A stretch of 56,698 bases of DNA from Lachnospiraceae bacterium (GTDB taxonomy: Bacteria > Bacillota > Clostridia > Lachnospirales > Lachnospiraceae). The DNA is taken from positions 1-56,698 of the forward strand of contig JAFRYA010000029.1 of NCBI GenBank assembly GCA_017441295.1, given 5' to 3'. Within the stretch, counting starts at the first letter, position 1. The number at the start of each line of letters is the position of its first letter. The position numbers and the translations under genes were made by a program. Under the pieces are notes generated by a model. It was not told where the DNA came from, did not search any database, and saw nothing but the letters and a program-made list of their open reading frames with translations. Positions 8,099 through 16,188 of the stretch are shown here, in pieces.

Positions 8099-9631
8099 AT
8101 GCAAAATCTTAAAGTTGACATCGTCGTTATGGGAAGCGGCGGTGCAGGACTTACAGCAGCCGTAACAGCTCTTGATTACGGTGCATCAGTAGCCTGCTTT
8201 GAGAAGAGACCCTTCCAGGGAGGCTCAGTGTCCAACTGCCCTATCATAAATATGGCTGTAAAGAATGATCCCAAATATCAGGCTAAAGCTTTCAGCAGCA
8301 TTTTCAATTTTACAAATTATGCAGGTGATCCGGGTGTAATCAAGGCGTGGATCAACAACTCCTGGAGATTTCTTCCGTTCATGGACAAGATTGGCGCCAA
8401 ATACGCGCTGGTCCATGAAGTTCCTTATGAAGAAATCGGAAATCCCAAGGATCCCGGCGGATTCCCTCCGGAGACCAGTGTAGGCGACTCTTATTTCCTG
8501 GTAGCCAGAGGTAAGGGCCATGGAGCTGCTATTGTTACGCTGCAGTCCAGAAGATATTTCGAATCTCACGGCGGACAATTCTTTGTTGACACACCTGTCA
8601 TTGACATCCTGACAGAAGACGGCAAGGTCAGCGGAGTCATCGCTAAACATAACAAGACCGGTGAGGAGTATCACGTTGAGTGCAAGGCAGTCATCGTGGC
8701 AACCGGCGGTTTCGGCAATGACCGCGAGATGATCAAGAAATACATCGGCCACAATTATACTGATAACGACTGCTCTAATGGCGGCGACGTTCTCTTTAAC
8801 TTCTTCCCGACAGAGACAATGACCGGCGATGGCCACAAGCTCTGCTGGAAACTGGGCGGTGCCAAGGGCGGCATGGGCATCAACGGCCACAACCTGGTTC
8901 CGGGACCTGGCATCATCGGCAATACTCCATGGGTTGCATTTGATGAGACCCGTGTAATGGAAGAACAGCCTTATTTCTGGGTAAACAAGAATGGTGAGCG
9001 TTTCGTAGATGAAAGTGTATCTAACAATCACATGGCAATGGGCACTTCCATCGCCCGCCAACCGAGTAAGATGGGCTACATAATCTATGATGATGACACC
9101 AGAGAATACCTGGAGACACATGGTCCGGATTATGAGTACTTTATCTTCACAGCTGAGCACCTGAATGATATCAAGGGCCAGTTTGAGAGACTTGAGAGAA
9201 TAGGCAATAAACATGCATTCATGACAGATACACTTGAAGAACTGGCTGACAAGGCCGGCATCGACAAGGATGGCCTGCTTAAGAATGTGGCGCGTTATAA
9301 TTATTACTGCGATCAGGGCAGGGACGGAGATTTCGCAAAGGATCCTAAGTTCATGCGTCCTGTAAGGAAGGGCCCATTCTATGCTCTCAGAGTATTTAAC
9401 GCAGGTTATTCAACGGTTGGCGGCATCAAGGTTAACGGCCGTATGGAAGTAATCAATGACGACGGCAAGCTTATCCCGGGACTTTACTCGGCAGGTGACT
9501 GCATGGTCGGTGAAGTTTGGGGCAATCCGCCGACAGGCGGCGTAGGCAACTACAGCCACGCCCTGTCATTTGGATTTGCGGCTGCTGACAGTGCATGTGA
9601 ATATATTGGTATTAAGGAGGAAGAGTTATGA
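8099..9631 (+). CDS. FAD-dependent reductase, fumarate-reductase flavoprotein family (copy 1)
   Basis: 510 residues. N-terminal Rossmann motif GSGGAGL (12-18), a FAD_binding_2 / succinate dehydrogenase-fumarate reductase flavoprotein fold, and a C-terminal FAD-contact segment LYSAGDCMVGEVWGNPPTGG. There is no signal peptide, FMN-binding domain or heme motif, so this is a cytosolic enzyme; its electrons most likely come from the ferredoxin encoded immediately downstream (ATGA overlap). Related enzymes reduce enoates such as fumarate, urocanate or cinnamates, or act as steroid dehydrogenases; the substrate here is unknown. Start set by GAGGAGG at 8083-8089. It is the first half of a tandem two-gene duplication (9833-11547). 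Confidence 0.85.
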   Translation: MQNLKVDIVVMGSGGAGLTAAVTALDYGASVACFEKRPFQGGSVSNCPIINMAVKNDPKYQAKAFSSIFNFTNYAGDPGVIKAWINNSWRFLPFMDKIGAKYALVHEVPYEEIGNPKDPGGFPPETSVGDSYFLVARGKGHGAAIVTLQSRRYFESHGGQFFVDTPVIDILTEDGKVSGVIAKHNKTGEEYHVECKAVIVATGGFGNDREMIKKYIGHNYTDNDCSNGGDVLFNFFPTETMTGDGHKLCWKLGGAKGGMGINGHNLVPGPGIIGNTPWVAFDETRVMEEQPYFWVNKNGERFVDESVSNNHMAMGTSIARQPSKMGYIIYDDDTREYLETHGPDYEYFIFTAEHLNDIKGQFERLERIGNKHAFMTDTLEELADKAGIDKDGLLKNVARYNYYCDQGRDGDFAKDPKFMRPVRKGPFYALRVFNAGYSTVGGIKVNGRMEVINDDGKLIPGLYSAGDCMVGEVWGNPPTGGVGNYSHALSFGFAAADSACEYIGIKEEEL

Positions 9632-9816
9632 AACTTGAAATAAAAGATTACTGCGTTCGCTGCGGTATGTGTGAAGATCTGTACCCTGAGGTTTTCCATC
9701 TGAATGTTCCTGAAGACAGGATTGACATCAAATATGATGAGATTCCTCCTGAGCTGGAAGAGAAGGCTCTGGGAGCAATTGCTGACTGCGCGGTTGGCGC
9801 TATCTTTAAGAAATAG
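9628..9816 (+). CDS. 4Fe-4S ferredoxin (copy 1)
   Basis: 62 residues with CVRCGMC (C9, C12, C15) and one distal cysteine in DCAVGAI (about C54), the pattern of a single-cluster monocluster ferredoxin. Its ATG overlaps the TGA of the reductase gene, and AAGGAGG lies inside the end of that gene. The tight coupling implies that it is the dedicated electron donor (or acceptor) of the reductase. The Pro in the usual CxxCxxCxxxxP arrangement is present (EDLYPE). Confidence 0.9.
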   Translation: MKLEIKDYCVRCGMCEDLYPEVFHLNVPEDRIDIKYDEIPPELEEKALGAIADCAVGAIFKK

Positions 9817-9832
9817 GGAAGGGGTGTAAATA

Positions 9833-11362
9833 ATGCAGAACTTAAAGGTTGACATAGTTGTAATGGGCAGCGGCGGCGCAGGACTGACAGCTGCTGTAAC
9901 AGCTCTTGATTATGGCGCATCAGTTGCATGTTTCGAGAAAAGACCGTTCCAGGCAGGTTCGGTTTCAAACTGCGCGATCGGTGTAACAGCTGTCAAGAAT
10001 GATCCGAGATATCAGGCAGCCGCATTCAACAGCATATTTAATTATACAAATTACAACGGAGATCCGGGCGTTATCAAGGCATGGATCAACAATACCTGGA
10101 GAATCCTTCCATTCATGGACAAGGTCGGCGCCAAGTACAAACTGAGAGCTGAACTGCCTCTGGAAAAGGTTGGCAAGGGAGAGGCAGGAGGATTCCCGCC
10201 TCAGACCAGAATCGGTGACGCATATTACATGATCGGAAGAGGCAAAGGCCATGGATCAGCTATTGTAGCTCTTCAGTCCAGAAGATACTTCGAGGCTCAC
10301 GGCGGACAGTTCTTCGTAGATACTCCAATTGTTGACATTTTCACAGAAGGCGGTAAGGTATGCGGCGTTCTGGCTAAACATAACAAGACCGGAGAAGAGT
10401 ATAAGGTAGAGTGCAAGGCAGTAATCGTAGCATCCGGCGGATTCGGAAATGACCGCGAGATGATCAAGAAATACATTGGCCACAATTACACAGACAATAA
10501 CTGCTCCAACGGCGGAGACGTTCTCTTTAACTTCTTCCCGACAGAGACCATGACCGGTGACGGACATAAGCTCTGCTGGAAACTGGGCGGCGCCAAGGGC
10601 GGCATGGGCATAAACGGCCACAATCTGGTTCCTGGTCCCGGCATCATCGGCAACACTCCATGGATCGCATATGATGAGACCCGTGTAATGGAAGAGCAGC
10701 CTTACTTCTGGGTAAACAAGAATGGTGAGAGATTCGTAGACGAGAGCCAGTCCAGCAACCATATGGCAATGGGCACATCCATCGCGCGCCAGCCTGGCAA
10801 GATGGGTTATATAATCTATGACGATGATACCAGAGAATATCTGGAGACACACGGACCGGACTTTGAATATTTTATTTTCCAGGCTGAGCATCTGCATGAT
10901 ATCAAGGGACAGTTCGAGAGACTGGCGAAGCTCGGAAATGAGCACGCATTCATGACTGATACACTCGAAGAACTGGCTGACAAGGCAGGCATCGACAAGG
11001 AAGGCCTCCTGAAGAACGTAGCACGTTATAATTACTACTGTGATCAGGGCAGAGATGGAGACTTCTCTAAGGATCCTAAGTTTATGCGTCCGGTCAGAAA
11101 AGGCCCGTTCTATGCGCTCAGAGTATTTAACGCAGGATATTCCACAGTAGGCGGCATCAAGGTCAACGGCCGTATGGAAGTTATCAATGACGACGGCAAG
11201 CCGATCCCGGGTCTTTATTCTGCAGGCGACTGCATGGTAGGCGAACTGTGGGGCAATCCTCCTGTTGGCGGCATTGGCAATTACAGCCATGCTCTGGGAT
11301 TCGGATTCACTGCAGCTGACAGTGCATGTGAATACATCGGAATCAAGGAGGAAGAGTTATGA
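9833..11362 (+). CDS. FAD-dependent reductase, fumarate-reductase flavoprotein family (copy 2)
   Basis: 509 residues, a close paralogue of the gene at 8099. The first 40 residues are the same up to the Q after RPF, and residues from about 136 to the end differ at scattered positions only, whereas about 41-135 diverge clearly (for example PIINMAVK versus AIGVTAVK, VPYEEIGNPKDP versus LPLEKVGKGEA). That block lies between the Rossmann motif and the capping domain, so substrate specificity may have shifted. The identical N-termini use many different synonymous codons, so the duplication is not recent. The gene starts 17 bp after the first ferredoxin, with GAAGGGG upstream; all four genes are probably one transcript. 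Confidence 0.85.
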   Translation: MQNLKVDIVVMGSGGAGLTAAVTALDYGASVACFEKRPFQAGSVSNCAIGVTAVKNDPRYQAAAFNSIFNYTNYNGDPGVIKAWINNTWRILPFMDKVGAKYKLRAELPLEKVGKGEAGGFPPQTRIGDAYYMIGRGKGHGSAIVALQSRRYFEAHGGQFFVDTPIVDIFTEGGKVCGVLAKHNKTGEEYKVECKAVIVASGGFGNDREMIKKYIGHNYTDNNCSNGGDVLFNFFPTETMTGDGHKLCWKLGGAKGGMGINGHNLVPGPGIIGNTPWIAYDETRVMEEQPYFWVNKNGERFVDESQSSNHMAMGTSIARQPGKMGYIIYDDDTREYLETHGPDFEYFIFQAEHLHDIKGQFERLAKLGNEHAFMTDTLEELADKAGIDKEGLLKNVARYNYYCDQGRDGDFSKDPKFMRPVRKGPFYALRVFNAGYSTVGGIKVNGRMEVINDDGKPIPGLYSAGDCMVGELWGNPPVGGIGNYSHALGFGFTAADSACEYIGIKEEEL

Positions 11363-11547
11363 AACTTGAAATAAAAGATTACTGTGTCCGCTGCGGAATG
11401 TGCGAGGACATTTATCCGGACCTCTTCCACCTGAATGTTCCGGAGGACAGAGTTGACATCAAGTTCGATGAGATACCTCCTGAGCTCGAAGAGAAAGCTC
11501 TGGGAGCAATTGCAGACTGCGCGGTAGGAGCGATATTTAAGAAATAG
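11359..11547 (+). CDS. 4Fe-4S ferredoxin (copy 2)
   Basis: 62 residues, nearly identical to the ferredoxin at 9628, with the same CVRCGMC and DCAVGAI cysteines and the same ATGA overlap with its reductase. The preserved pairing in both copies supports a one-to-one reductase-ferredoxin partnership. A terminator follows 7 bp after the stop. Confidence 0.9.
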   Translation: MKLEIKDYCVRCGMCEDIYPDLFHLNVPEDRVDIKFDEIPPELEEKALGAIADCAVGAIFKK

Positions 11548-11553
11548 TTTTAA

Positions 11554-11587
11554 GAGCTGCTGCATATTGTGCAGCAGCTCTTTTTTT
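11554..11587 (+). terminator. Rho-independent terminator
   Basis: GAGCTGCTGCA-TATTG-TGCAGCAGCTC (11554-11580), a perfect 11-bp stem, followed by seven T. It ends the reductase-ferredoxin operon. Confidence 0.95.
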
Positions 11588-11639
11588 GATTGAAGGCTTT
11601 CAGGACGAATAGAAAACCAGAATTGACACATACTCTGAG

Positions 11640-11776
11640 TTTTGTACGTTTTTTTTTGACATGTTTATTGAGTTTTGTTCGAAATTAGAGGTAAATGACA
11701 TGATTTGGGATTTGTGTACGCATGAAAACGTACAAAACCTCTGAATCGTGTCATTCATGTCAAAAATCGTACAAAA
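11640..11776. repeat. Array of TTTTGT(A/T)CG repeats between convergent genes
   Basis: This lies in the 313-bp gap 11548-11860. Sites: TTTTGTACG 11640-11648, TTTTGTTCG 11673-11681, TTGTGTACG 11712-11720, then inverted CGTACAAAA 11729-11737 and CGTACAAAA 11768-11776. Centre spacing is 33, 39, 17 and 39 bp, and the inner four sites are symmetric about 11724. A second word, TGACATG, recurs at about 11658, 11696 and, inverted, 11755. The core word equals that of the 5534 array but the layout here is three direct plus two inverted. Confidence 0.7.
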
Positions 11777-11814
11777 CCCAGATTTCCTGTCAAACGCTTA
11801 GACCGTGAATTACA

Positions 11815-11847
11815 TAAAAAAGCGCCCTCCGCTAAGGGAGGACGCTT
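11815..11847 (-). terminator. Rho-independent terminator of thrS
   Basis: Read on the minus strand: AGCGTCCTCC / GGAGGGCGCT (pairing 11837-11846 with 11821-11830, one mismatch) followed by a T-run (AAAAAA at 11816-11821 on the + strand). Confidence 0.85.
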
Positions 11848-11860
11848 GCTGATATCTGAA

Positions 11861-13630
11861 TTAATATGCTTTGTCTTCTTTACCAAGTACTTCAAGCAGC
11901 TGATCCATTGTCAGTGCGCCGAGTTCCTGGTTCTCGCCATCGTCACGGCGTCTTACTGAAACGGTGCCGGCCTCTTCTTCCTTCTCGCCAACGATCAGCA
12001 TGTATGGAACACGCTCATTTCTGGCTTCACGGATCTTGTAGCCGATCTTCTCAGCACGCTCGTCAACTTCTGTTCTGTAGCCTGCTGCCTTGAGTGTTCT
12101 GCCAACGTTCTCTGCGTATGCAGTGAACTTCTCAGAAATAGGCAGGATCTTGATCTGTACAGGTGACAGCCAGAACGGGAACTTGCCTGCAAAGTGCTCG
12201 ATCATGATACCGATGAATCTCTCAACTGAGCCGAAGCATACGCGGTGGATCATTACAGGTGTATGCGCTGCGCCGTCTGTGCCGATGTATTCAGCTTCGA
12301 AACGCTGTGGAAGCTGGAAGTCGAGCTGGATGGTACCGCACTGCCATGAACGTCCCAGTGAATCTTCGATATGGAAGTCGATCTTCGGGCCGTAGAATGC
12401 GCCGTCGCCTTCGTTGATAACGTATGGCTTTCCGAGGTCATCCAATGCGTTCTTGAGGCCGTTTGTTGCAAGCTCCCATTCCTCATCAGTTCCCATGGAA
12501 TCTTCCGGACGGGTAGAGAGTTCAACGTGGTATTTGAAACCGAACTTAGCATATACGCTGTCGATCAGCTTAACGATTCTTTTAACTTCGTCATTGATCT
12601 GGTAATGAGCGAGCATGATATGCGCATCGTCCTGTGTGAAGCATCTGACTCTCATGAGACCATGGAGCTGGCCGGATTTTTCATGACGGTGAACCAGACC
12701 TAATTCAGCCATTCTCAGAGGCAGATCCCTGTATGAACGAGGCTCTGACTTGTAAACCAGAACGCTGCCCGGGCAGTTCATCGGTTTAACAGCGAAATCT
12801 ACATCATCGATGACTGTGGTGTACATGTTCTCGCGGTAGTGATCCCAATGTCCGCTGGTCTCCCACAGCTGACGGTTCAGCATGATAGGAGTAGAAATCT
12901 CATCGTAGCCGGACTCTGAATGGATGTGTCTCCAGTAGTCCAGAAGGATGTTCTTGAGCTTCATGCCGTTTGGCAGGAAGAATGGGAATCCAGGACCTTC
13001 ATCCATCAGAGTGAAGAGCTTGAGCTCTTTGCCGAGCTTTCTGTGGTCACGCTTCTTAGCTTCTTCGATGCGTGTCAGGTGCTCCTCGAGCATCTCCTTG
13101 TTAGGATATGATGTACCGTAGATACGGGTGAGCATCTTATTGTGCTCGTCGCCGCGCCAGAAAGCACCGGCTACAGATGTGAGCTTGAATGCCTTGATGG
13201 CGCTGGTATATGTAACGTGAGGGCCTGCACAGAGCTCTAAGTACTCGCCCTGCTGATAGAAGCTGAGTTCAGCATCTTCAGGCAGATCATTGATGAGCTC
13301 AACCTTGTAGGTCTCGCCCTTCTCAGTCATGATCTTCAAAGCTTCCTCTCTCTCCATTGTAAAGTGAGTCAGCTTCAGGTTCTCTTTAACAATCTTCTTC
13401 ATTTCTGCTTCGATGGTAGCGAGGTTCTCATCTGTGAAATCGAAGTCAAAATCAAAATCATAATAAAATCCGTCTTTGATAGCAGGACCGATAGCACATT
13501 TGGTGGTCGGGTAGAGACGCTTTACAGCCTGAGCCATAATGTGGGACGTTGTATGATGGAACGCCTCAGCGCCTAAAGGTTCTTCAAATGTACATTCCTG
13601 TACCATTCCGTTCTGTAAGATAACTTTCAT
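11861..13630 (-). CDS. thrS: Threonyl-tRNA synthetase lacking the TGS domain
   Basis: 589 residues. The editing domain motifs HTTSH (HxxxH) and CAGPH (CxxxH), class II motif 2 (RHEKSGQLHGLMRVRCFTQDD, split here for length), MNCPG, motif 3 (GSVERFIGIMIEHF) and the C-terminal anticodon-binding domain are all present. Full-length bacterial ThrRS has an N-terminal TGS domain of about 60 residues; here only about 24 residues precede the HxxxH helix, so TGS is absent. The start at 13630 is set by AAAGGAG upstream; the open frame before it is AT-rich intergenic sequence. No T-box fits in the 119-bp divergent gap. Charges tRNA-Thr and edits mis-charged Ser-tRNA-Thr. Confidence 0.95.
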   Translation of the reverse strand: MKVILQNGMVQECTFEEPLGAEAFHHTTSHIMAQAVKRLYPTTKCAIGPAIKDGFYYDFDFDFDFTDENLATIEAEMKKIVKENLKLTHFTMEREEALKIMTEKGETYKVELINDLPEDAELSFYQQGEYLELCAGPHVTYTSAIKAFKLTSVAGAFWRGDEHNKMLTRIYGTSYPNKEMLEEHLTRIEEAKKRDHRKLGKELKLFTLMDEGPGFPFFLPNGMKLKNILLDYWRHIHSESGYDEISTPIMLNRQLWETSGHWDHYRENMYTTVIDDVDFAVKPMNCPGSVLVYKSEPRSYRDLPLRMAELGLVHRHEKSGQLHGLMRVRCFTQDDAHIMLAHYQINDEVKRIVKLIDSVYAKFGFKYHVELSTRPEDSMGTDEEWELATNGLKNALDDLGKPYVINEGDGAFYGPKIDFHIEDSLGRSWQCGTIQLDFQLPQRFEAEYIGTDGAAHTPVMIHRVCFGSVERFIGIMIEHFAGKFPFWLSPVQIKILPISEKFTAYAENVGRTLKAAGYRTEVDERAEKIGYKIREARNERVPYMLIVGEKEEEAGTVSVRRRDDGENQELGALTMDQLLEVLGKEDKAY

Positions 13631-13664
13631 GATAGCTCCTTTATTTAAAAAACGATTAGGAAAT

Positions 13665-13693
13665 ATAATATCACAAACGTTAAAAAAAACCAA
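13665..13693 (-). promoter_or_regulatory. Promoter of thrS
   Basis: Minus strand: TTGGTT (13688-13693), 17-bp spacer, TATTAT (13665-13670), 35 bp before the thrS start. Seen directly; use inferred. Confidence 0.5.
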
Positions 13694-13749
13694 TATATTA
13701 AATAAAAATGTGTTAATATCAAAGCATAAAAGTAACAGGAGGTAGGATT

Positions 13750-14379
13750 ATGAAAGTAATTGGTATAAATGGAAGCCCCAGAAAGGGATGGAATTCCGAT
13801 ATTTTGCTGGACAACGCGCTGGAAGGAGCAGCCGCTGCCGGTGCTGAAGTCAAGAAATACAATTTGTTTGATCTGAAATATACCGGATGCCTGAGCTGCT
13901 TTGCATGCAAACGCATTGACGGGCCTGAGTACAGAAGATGCGCGCTTAAGGATGACCTGAAGCCTGTTATTGATGACATCATGGATGCAGACGCCCTGAT
14001 CGTATCTCTGCCGATCTATTACGGAGATGCTCCGGGAGCAGTCAGAAATCTGTATGAGAGACTCTGGTTCCCGCCAAACATTTACTCCAAAGAAGGTAAG
14101 GTGGCGTCTCCAATGAAGACTAAGGTCGGTCTCATTTACACGATGGGTGCTCCTGATCCTAAGTTCAACGGCAACCTGGCGGAGAAAGATAAAGCCATAT
14201 TTGAGAGATTCTTCGGACCAACTGAAGTGCTCAATGTTACCGACACATATCAGTTTACTGATTATTCAAAATACACCAGTTCAATGTTCAATCCTGAGGC
14301 CAAGAAAAAGCGCCGGGAAGAAGTGTTCCCGGCTGACTGCAAAAAGGCTTATGAGATGGGTGAGAGGCTGGCACGTTAA
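13750..14379 (+). CDS. Flavodoxin-fold NAD(P)H-dependent FMN reductase / iron-sulfur flavoprotein-like
   Basis: 209 residues. N-terminal GINGSPRKGWNSD is the FMN phosphate loop of the NADPH-dependent FMN reductase family; SLPIYYGDAPGAVRNLYERLW is the second flavin loop. Cysteines C47, C50 and C53 (GCLSCFACKR) plus a later RRCALKDD cysteine resemble the compact cysteine motif of iron-sulfur flavoproteins, so a 4Fe-4S cluster is possible. Probable role: flavin-based electron transfer or quinone/nitro reduction in the cytosol. AGGAGG at 13738-13743 fixes the start. It converges on the FN3-CHAP gene; the two stop codons share TTAA at 14376-14379. Confidence 0.8.
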   Translation: MKVIGINGSPRKGWNSDILLDNALEGAAAAGAEVKKYNLFDLKYTGCLSCFACKRIDGPEYRRCALKDDLKPVIDDIMDADALIVSLPIYYGDAPGAVRNLYERLWFPPNIYSKEGKVASPMKTKVGLIYTMGAPDPKFNGNLAEKDKAIFERFFGPTEVLNVTDTYQFTDYSKYTSSMFNPEAKKKRREEVFPADCKKAYEMGERLAR

Positions 14380-15983
14380 TATTTCGGCCTGCCAAATCCC
14401 CTGATATACTGACCATTTATTTCTATGATCCGGCGCCCTACGGCGTCGGATTTATTTCCTTCGATAACATAAATATAGCCGTCAACAACCTTCTCGACTA
14501 TTCCTACATGACCAGGCCATTCTGTGCAGTCACCCCAGCCTGAGTCATCCCAGCAATAGAAGATGACGTCGCCCGGAGAAGGCACATAAGCGTCATTTTC
14601 AACCCAGCGGCCGAGAGATTTGTAGCGCTCGATCATGTAGCCGCAGCTGAGCTCAGTTGGCATGATGTCTGTGATGCCGAGCTTTATCGCAATGGCTGAG
14701 ACAAAGCAGGCGCACCATGGATCGCTGTATGAGGCGTAAGAGCCGCGCGGCGGGTTTTTCTGAGTGTTATAAATGTCCACGAACGGCTTGGAACTGGTGG
14801 TACCCAGATAGCTCTTGGCCAGCTCCACAACGCGGCCCGGCATATTTAATGATGAGACTCCCTTTTTATCAAAATAGCTGAAGTCGCTGCCGCTGAACGC
14901 GCGTACAGTATAGTAATAAACCGAGCCTTCAGCGAATGTATCTTTATATGACAGTTTGGTGGTATCAGCTAACTTGGACCAGCTGCCGCCCTCAGTCTTT
15001 CTGTAAATCCTGTATTTTTCCGCGCCGGCCACGGCGTTCCATTTGATCGTAGCTGTGGTGGCAGTAACAGCAGGAGTCAGCAGCACCGGATTGGTGAGTC
15101 TCTTACAGCTGATGCCGGTTGTATTTGTATAACTTAATGAACCATCTTTGGCTTTGGCTCTGACGGTGTAAATGTACTGGGTGCCTCCGGACGCGGTTGT
15201 ATCGGTATAAGAATTACCCATGACTGTAGCGAGGCATTTCCATGATCCGCCATCAACCTTGCGGTACACGCGGTAGCTGGCCGCGCCGCTCACCTCGCCC
15301 CATTTAACTGTGATGCCCGAGGTAGCATTTGAGGCAGAAATCAGCTCCGGCTGAGCCAGATATATATAGGTAGAAGTTGTAAAAAGCCCATAGAAGCTGC
15401 CGTTTTTGGAACGTACGGCATAGATGTATGTGGTGCCTGAAACGGCAGTAGTATCGGTATAGCTGGTACCGGTCACGCTCTTGGCGATTGTGGAATATTT
15501 GCCGCCGGGCACCTTACGGTAGATGCGGTAGCTGTCCGCGCCTGCCTGGGGAGACCATTTGATCTTTACGCCTGTCGCACATGCGGCAACGCTGTCAATG
15601 ACCGGGCCTTCCAGCCTTAGGCAGGATATGCCTTTCTTATCATGCAGACCATAAACACCATCTGCACCTTTCGCTCGGACGGTATAGGTATATGTCACGC
15701 CGGATTCGACGCTAGTATCTTTGTAGGTGAGGGCAGAAGCAGACAGTGTGGCCAGGCGGGTCCATGAGCCGCCGCCTATCCTTCTGTAAATACGGTAGCC
15801 TTTGGCACCCGAAACGCTCTGCCATGTGACAGTTATTCCTGAAGAGGTGTTTTCTGCGCTGACAAGTACAGGCGCACCGAGCTGGCCGGCAGCATATGTT
15901 TCCTCCGTATTGATTGACAAAGATGCGCTGAGTAACAGCGCGCAAAAAAGGATTATTCCAAAAAAGAGTTTCCTGTGCTTCAT
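14376..15983 (-). CDS. Secreted FN3-repeat protein with C-terminal CHAP amidase domain
   Basis: 535 residues. Signal peptide at about 1-31 (MKHRK, hydrophobic core, TYAAG). Four fibronectin type III-like repeats follow (about 36-125, 128-212, 214-298, 300-385), each with the SGAxxYRIYRK and SYTDTT words. The C-terminal CHAP domain (about 390-535) carries the catalytic cysteine in WCACFVSA and histidine in WPGHVGIVEKV. CHAP domains cleave peptidoglycan peptides or cross-bridges, and FN3 repeats act as spacers or carbohydrate contacts. No clear ribosome site precedes the ATG; TTG-TAAAAT ends 8 bp upstream, so the mRNA may be leaderless. Role in wall remodelling is inferred. Confidence 0.85.
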   Translation of the reverse strand: MKHRKLFFGIILFCALLLSASLSINTEETYAAGQLGAPVLVSAENTSSGITVTWQSVSGAKGYRIYRRIGGGSWTRLATLSASALTYKDTSVESGVTYTYTVRAKGADGVYGLHDKKGISCLRLEGPVIDSVAACATGVKIKWSPQAGADSYRIYRKVPGGKYSTIAKSVTGTSYTDTTAVSGTTYIYAVRSKNGSFYGLFTTSTYIYLAQPELISASNATSGITVKWGEVSGAASYRVYRKVDGGSWKCLATVMGNSYTDTTASGGTQYIYTVRAKAKDGSLSYTNTTGISCKRLTNPVLLTPAVTATTATIKWNAVAGAEKYRIYRKTEGGSWSKLADTTKLSYKDTFAEGSVYYYTVRAFSGSDFSYFDKKGVSSLNMPGRVVELAKSYLGTTSSKPFVDIYNTQKNPPRGSYASYSDPWCACFVSAIAIKLGITDIMPTELSCGYMIERYKSLGRWVENDAYVPSPGDVIFYCWDDSGWGDCTEWPGHVGIVEKVVDGYIYVIEGNKSDAVGRRIIEINGQYIRGFGRPKY

Positions 15984-16040
15984 ATTAATGTATTTTACAA
16001 CATTGGCCGGAGTAATCCAAGAAATGAATTTCAGGCCGCG

Positions 16041-16133
16041 CCAATTTTTCAGATTTCGTGTGGGTTAAATGCACGAAAGCTGAAAAATTGGGCGGAATGG
16101 GCCCTAAAAACGCACTGAAGCTGAAAATCTGGC
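16041..16133. repeat. Three-copy repeat array, one inverted pair plus one direct copy
   Basis: In the 205-bp gap 15984-16188. CCAATTTTTCAG-TTTCGTG-type unit at 16041-16060; its inverted copy CACGAAA-g-CTGAAAAATTGG at 16072-16091 (19 of 20 paired); and a second copy in the latter orientation at 16113-16133 (CACTGAAGCTGAAAATCTGG). Centre distances are 31 and about 41-42 bp, the same rule as in the 5534 and 20198 arrays although the sequence is unrelated to theirs. Confidence 0.7.
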
Positions 16134-16152
16134 GGGCGCTAATTACAGGCAT

Positions 16153-16180
16153 AAAAAAAGAGGCTTCTTTCGAAGCCTCT
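16153..16180 (-). terminator. Rho-independent terminator of the foldase gene
   Basis: Minus strand: AGAGGCTTC-GAAA-GAAGCCTCT with a following T-run (A-run 16153-16159 on the + strand). Confidence 0.92.
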
Positions 16181-16188
16181 CATTTGTT

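Noticed and set aside
8225..9214. 329-residue antisense frame (and the similar 10256-11290 frame)
   Set aside because: Both lie opposite the two duplicated reductase genes and arise from their codon bias; no ribosome site, and the sense genes are unmistakable.
13631..13749. T-box riboswitch before thrS
   Set aside because: The 119-bp divergent gap is too short for a T-box and lacks the conserved T-box sequence.
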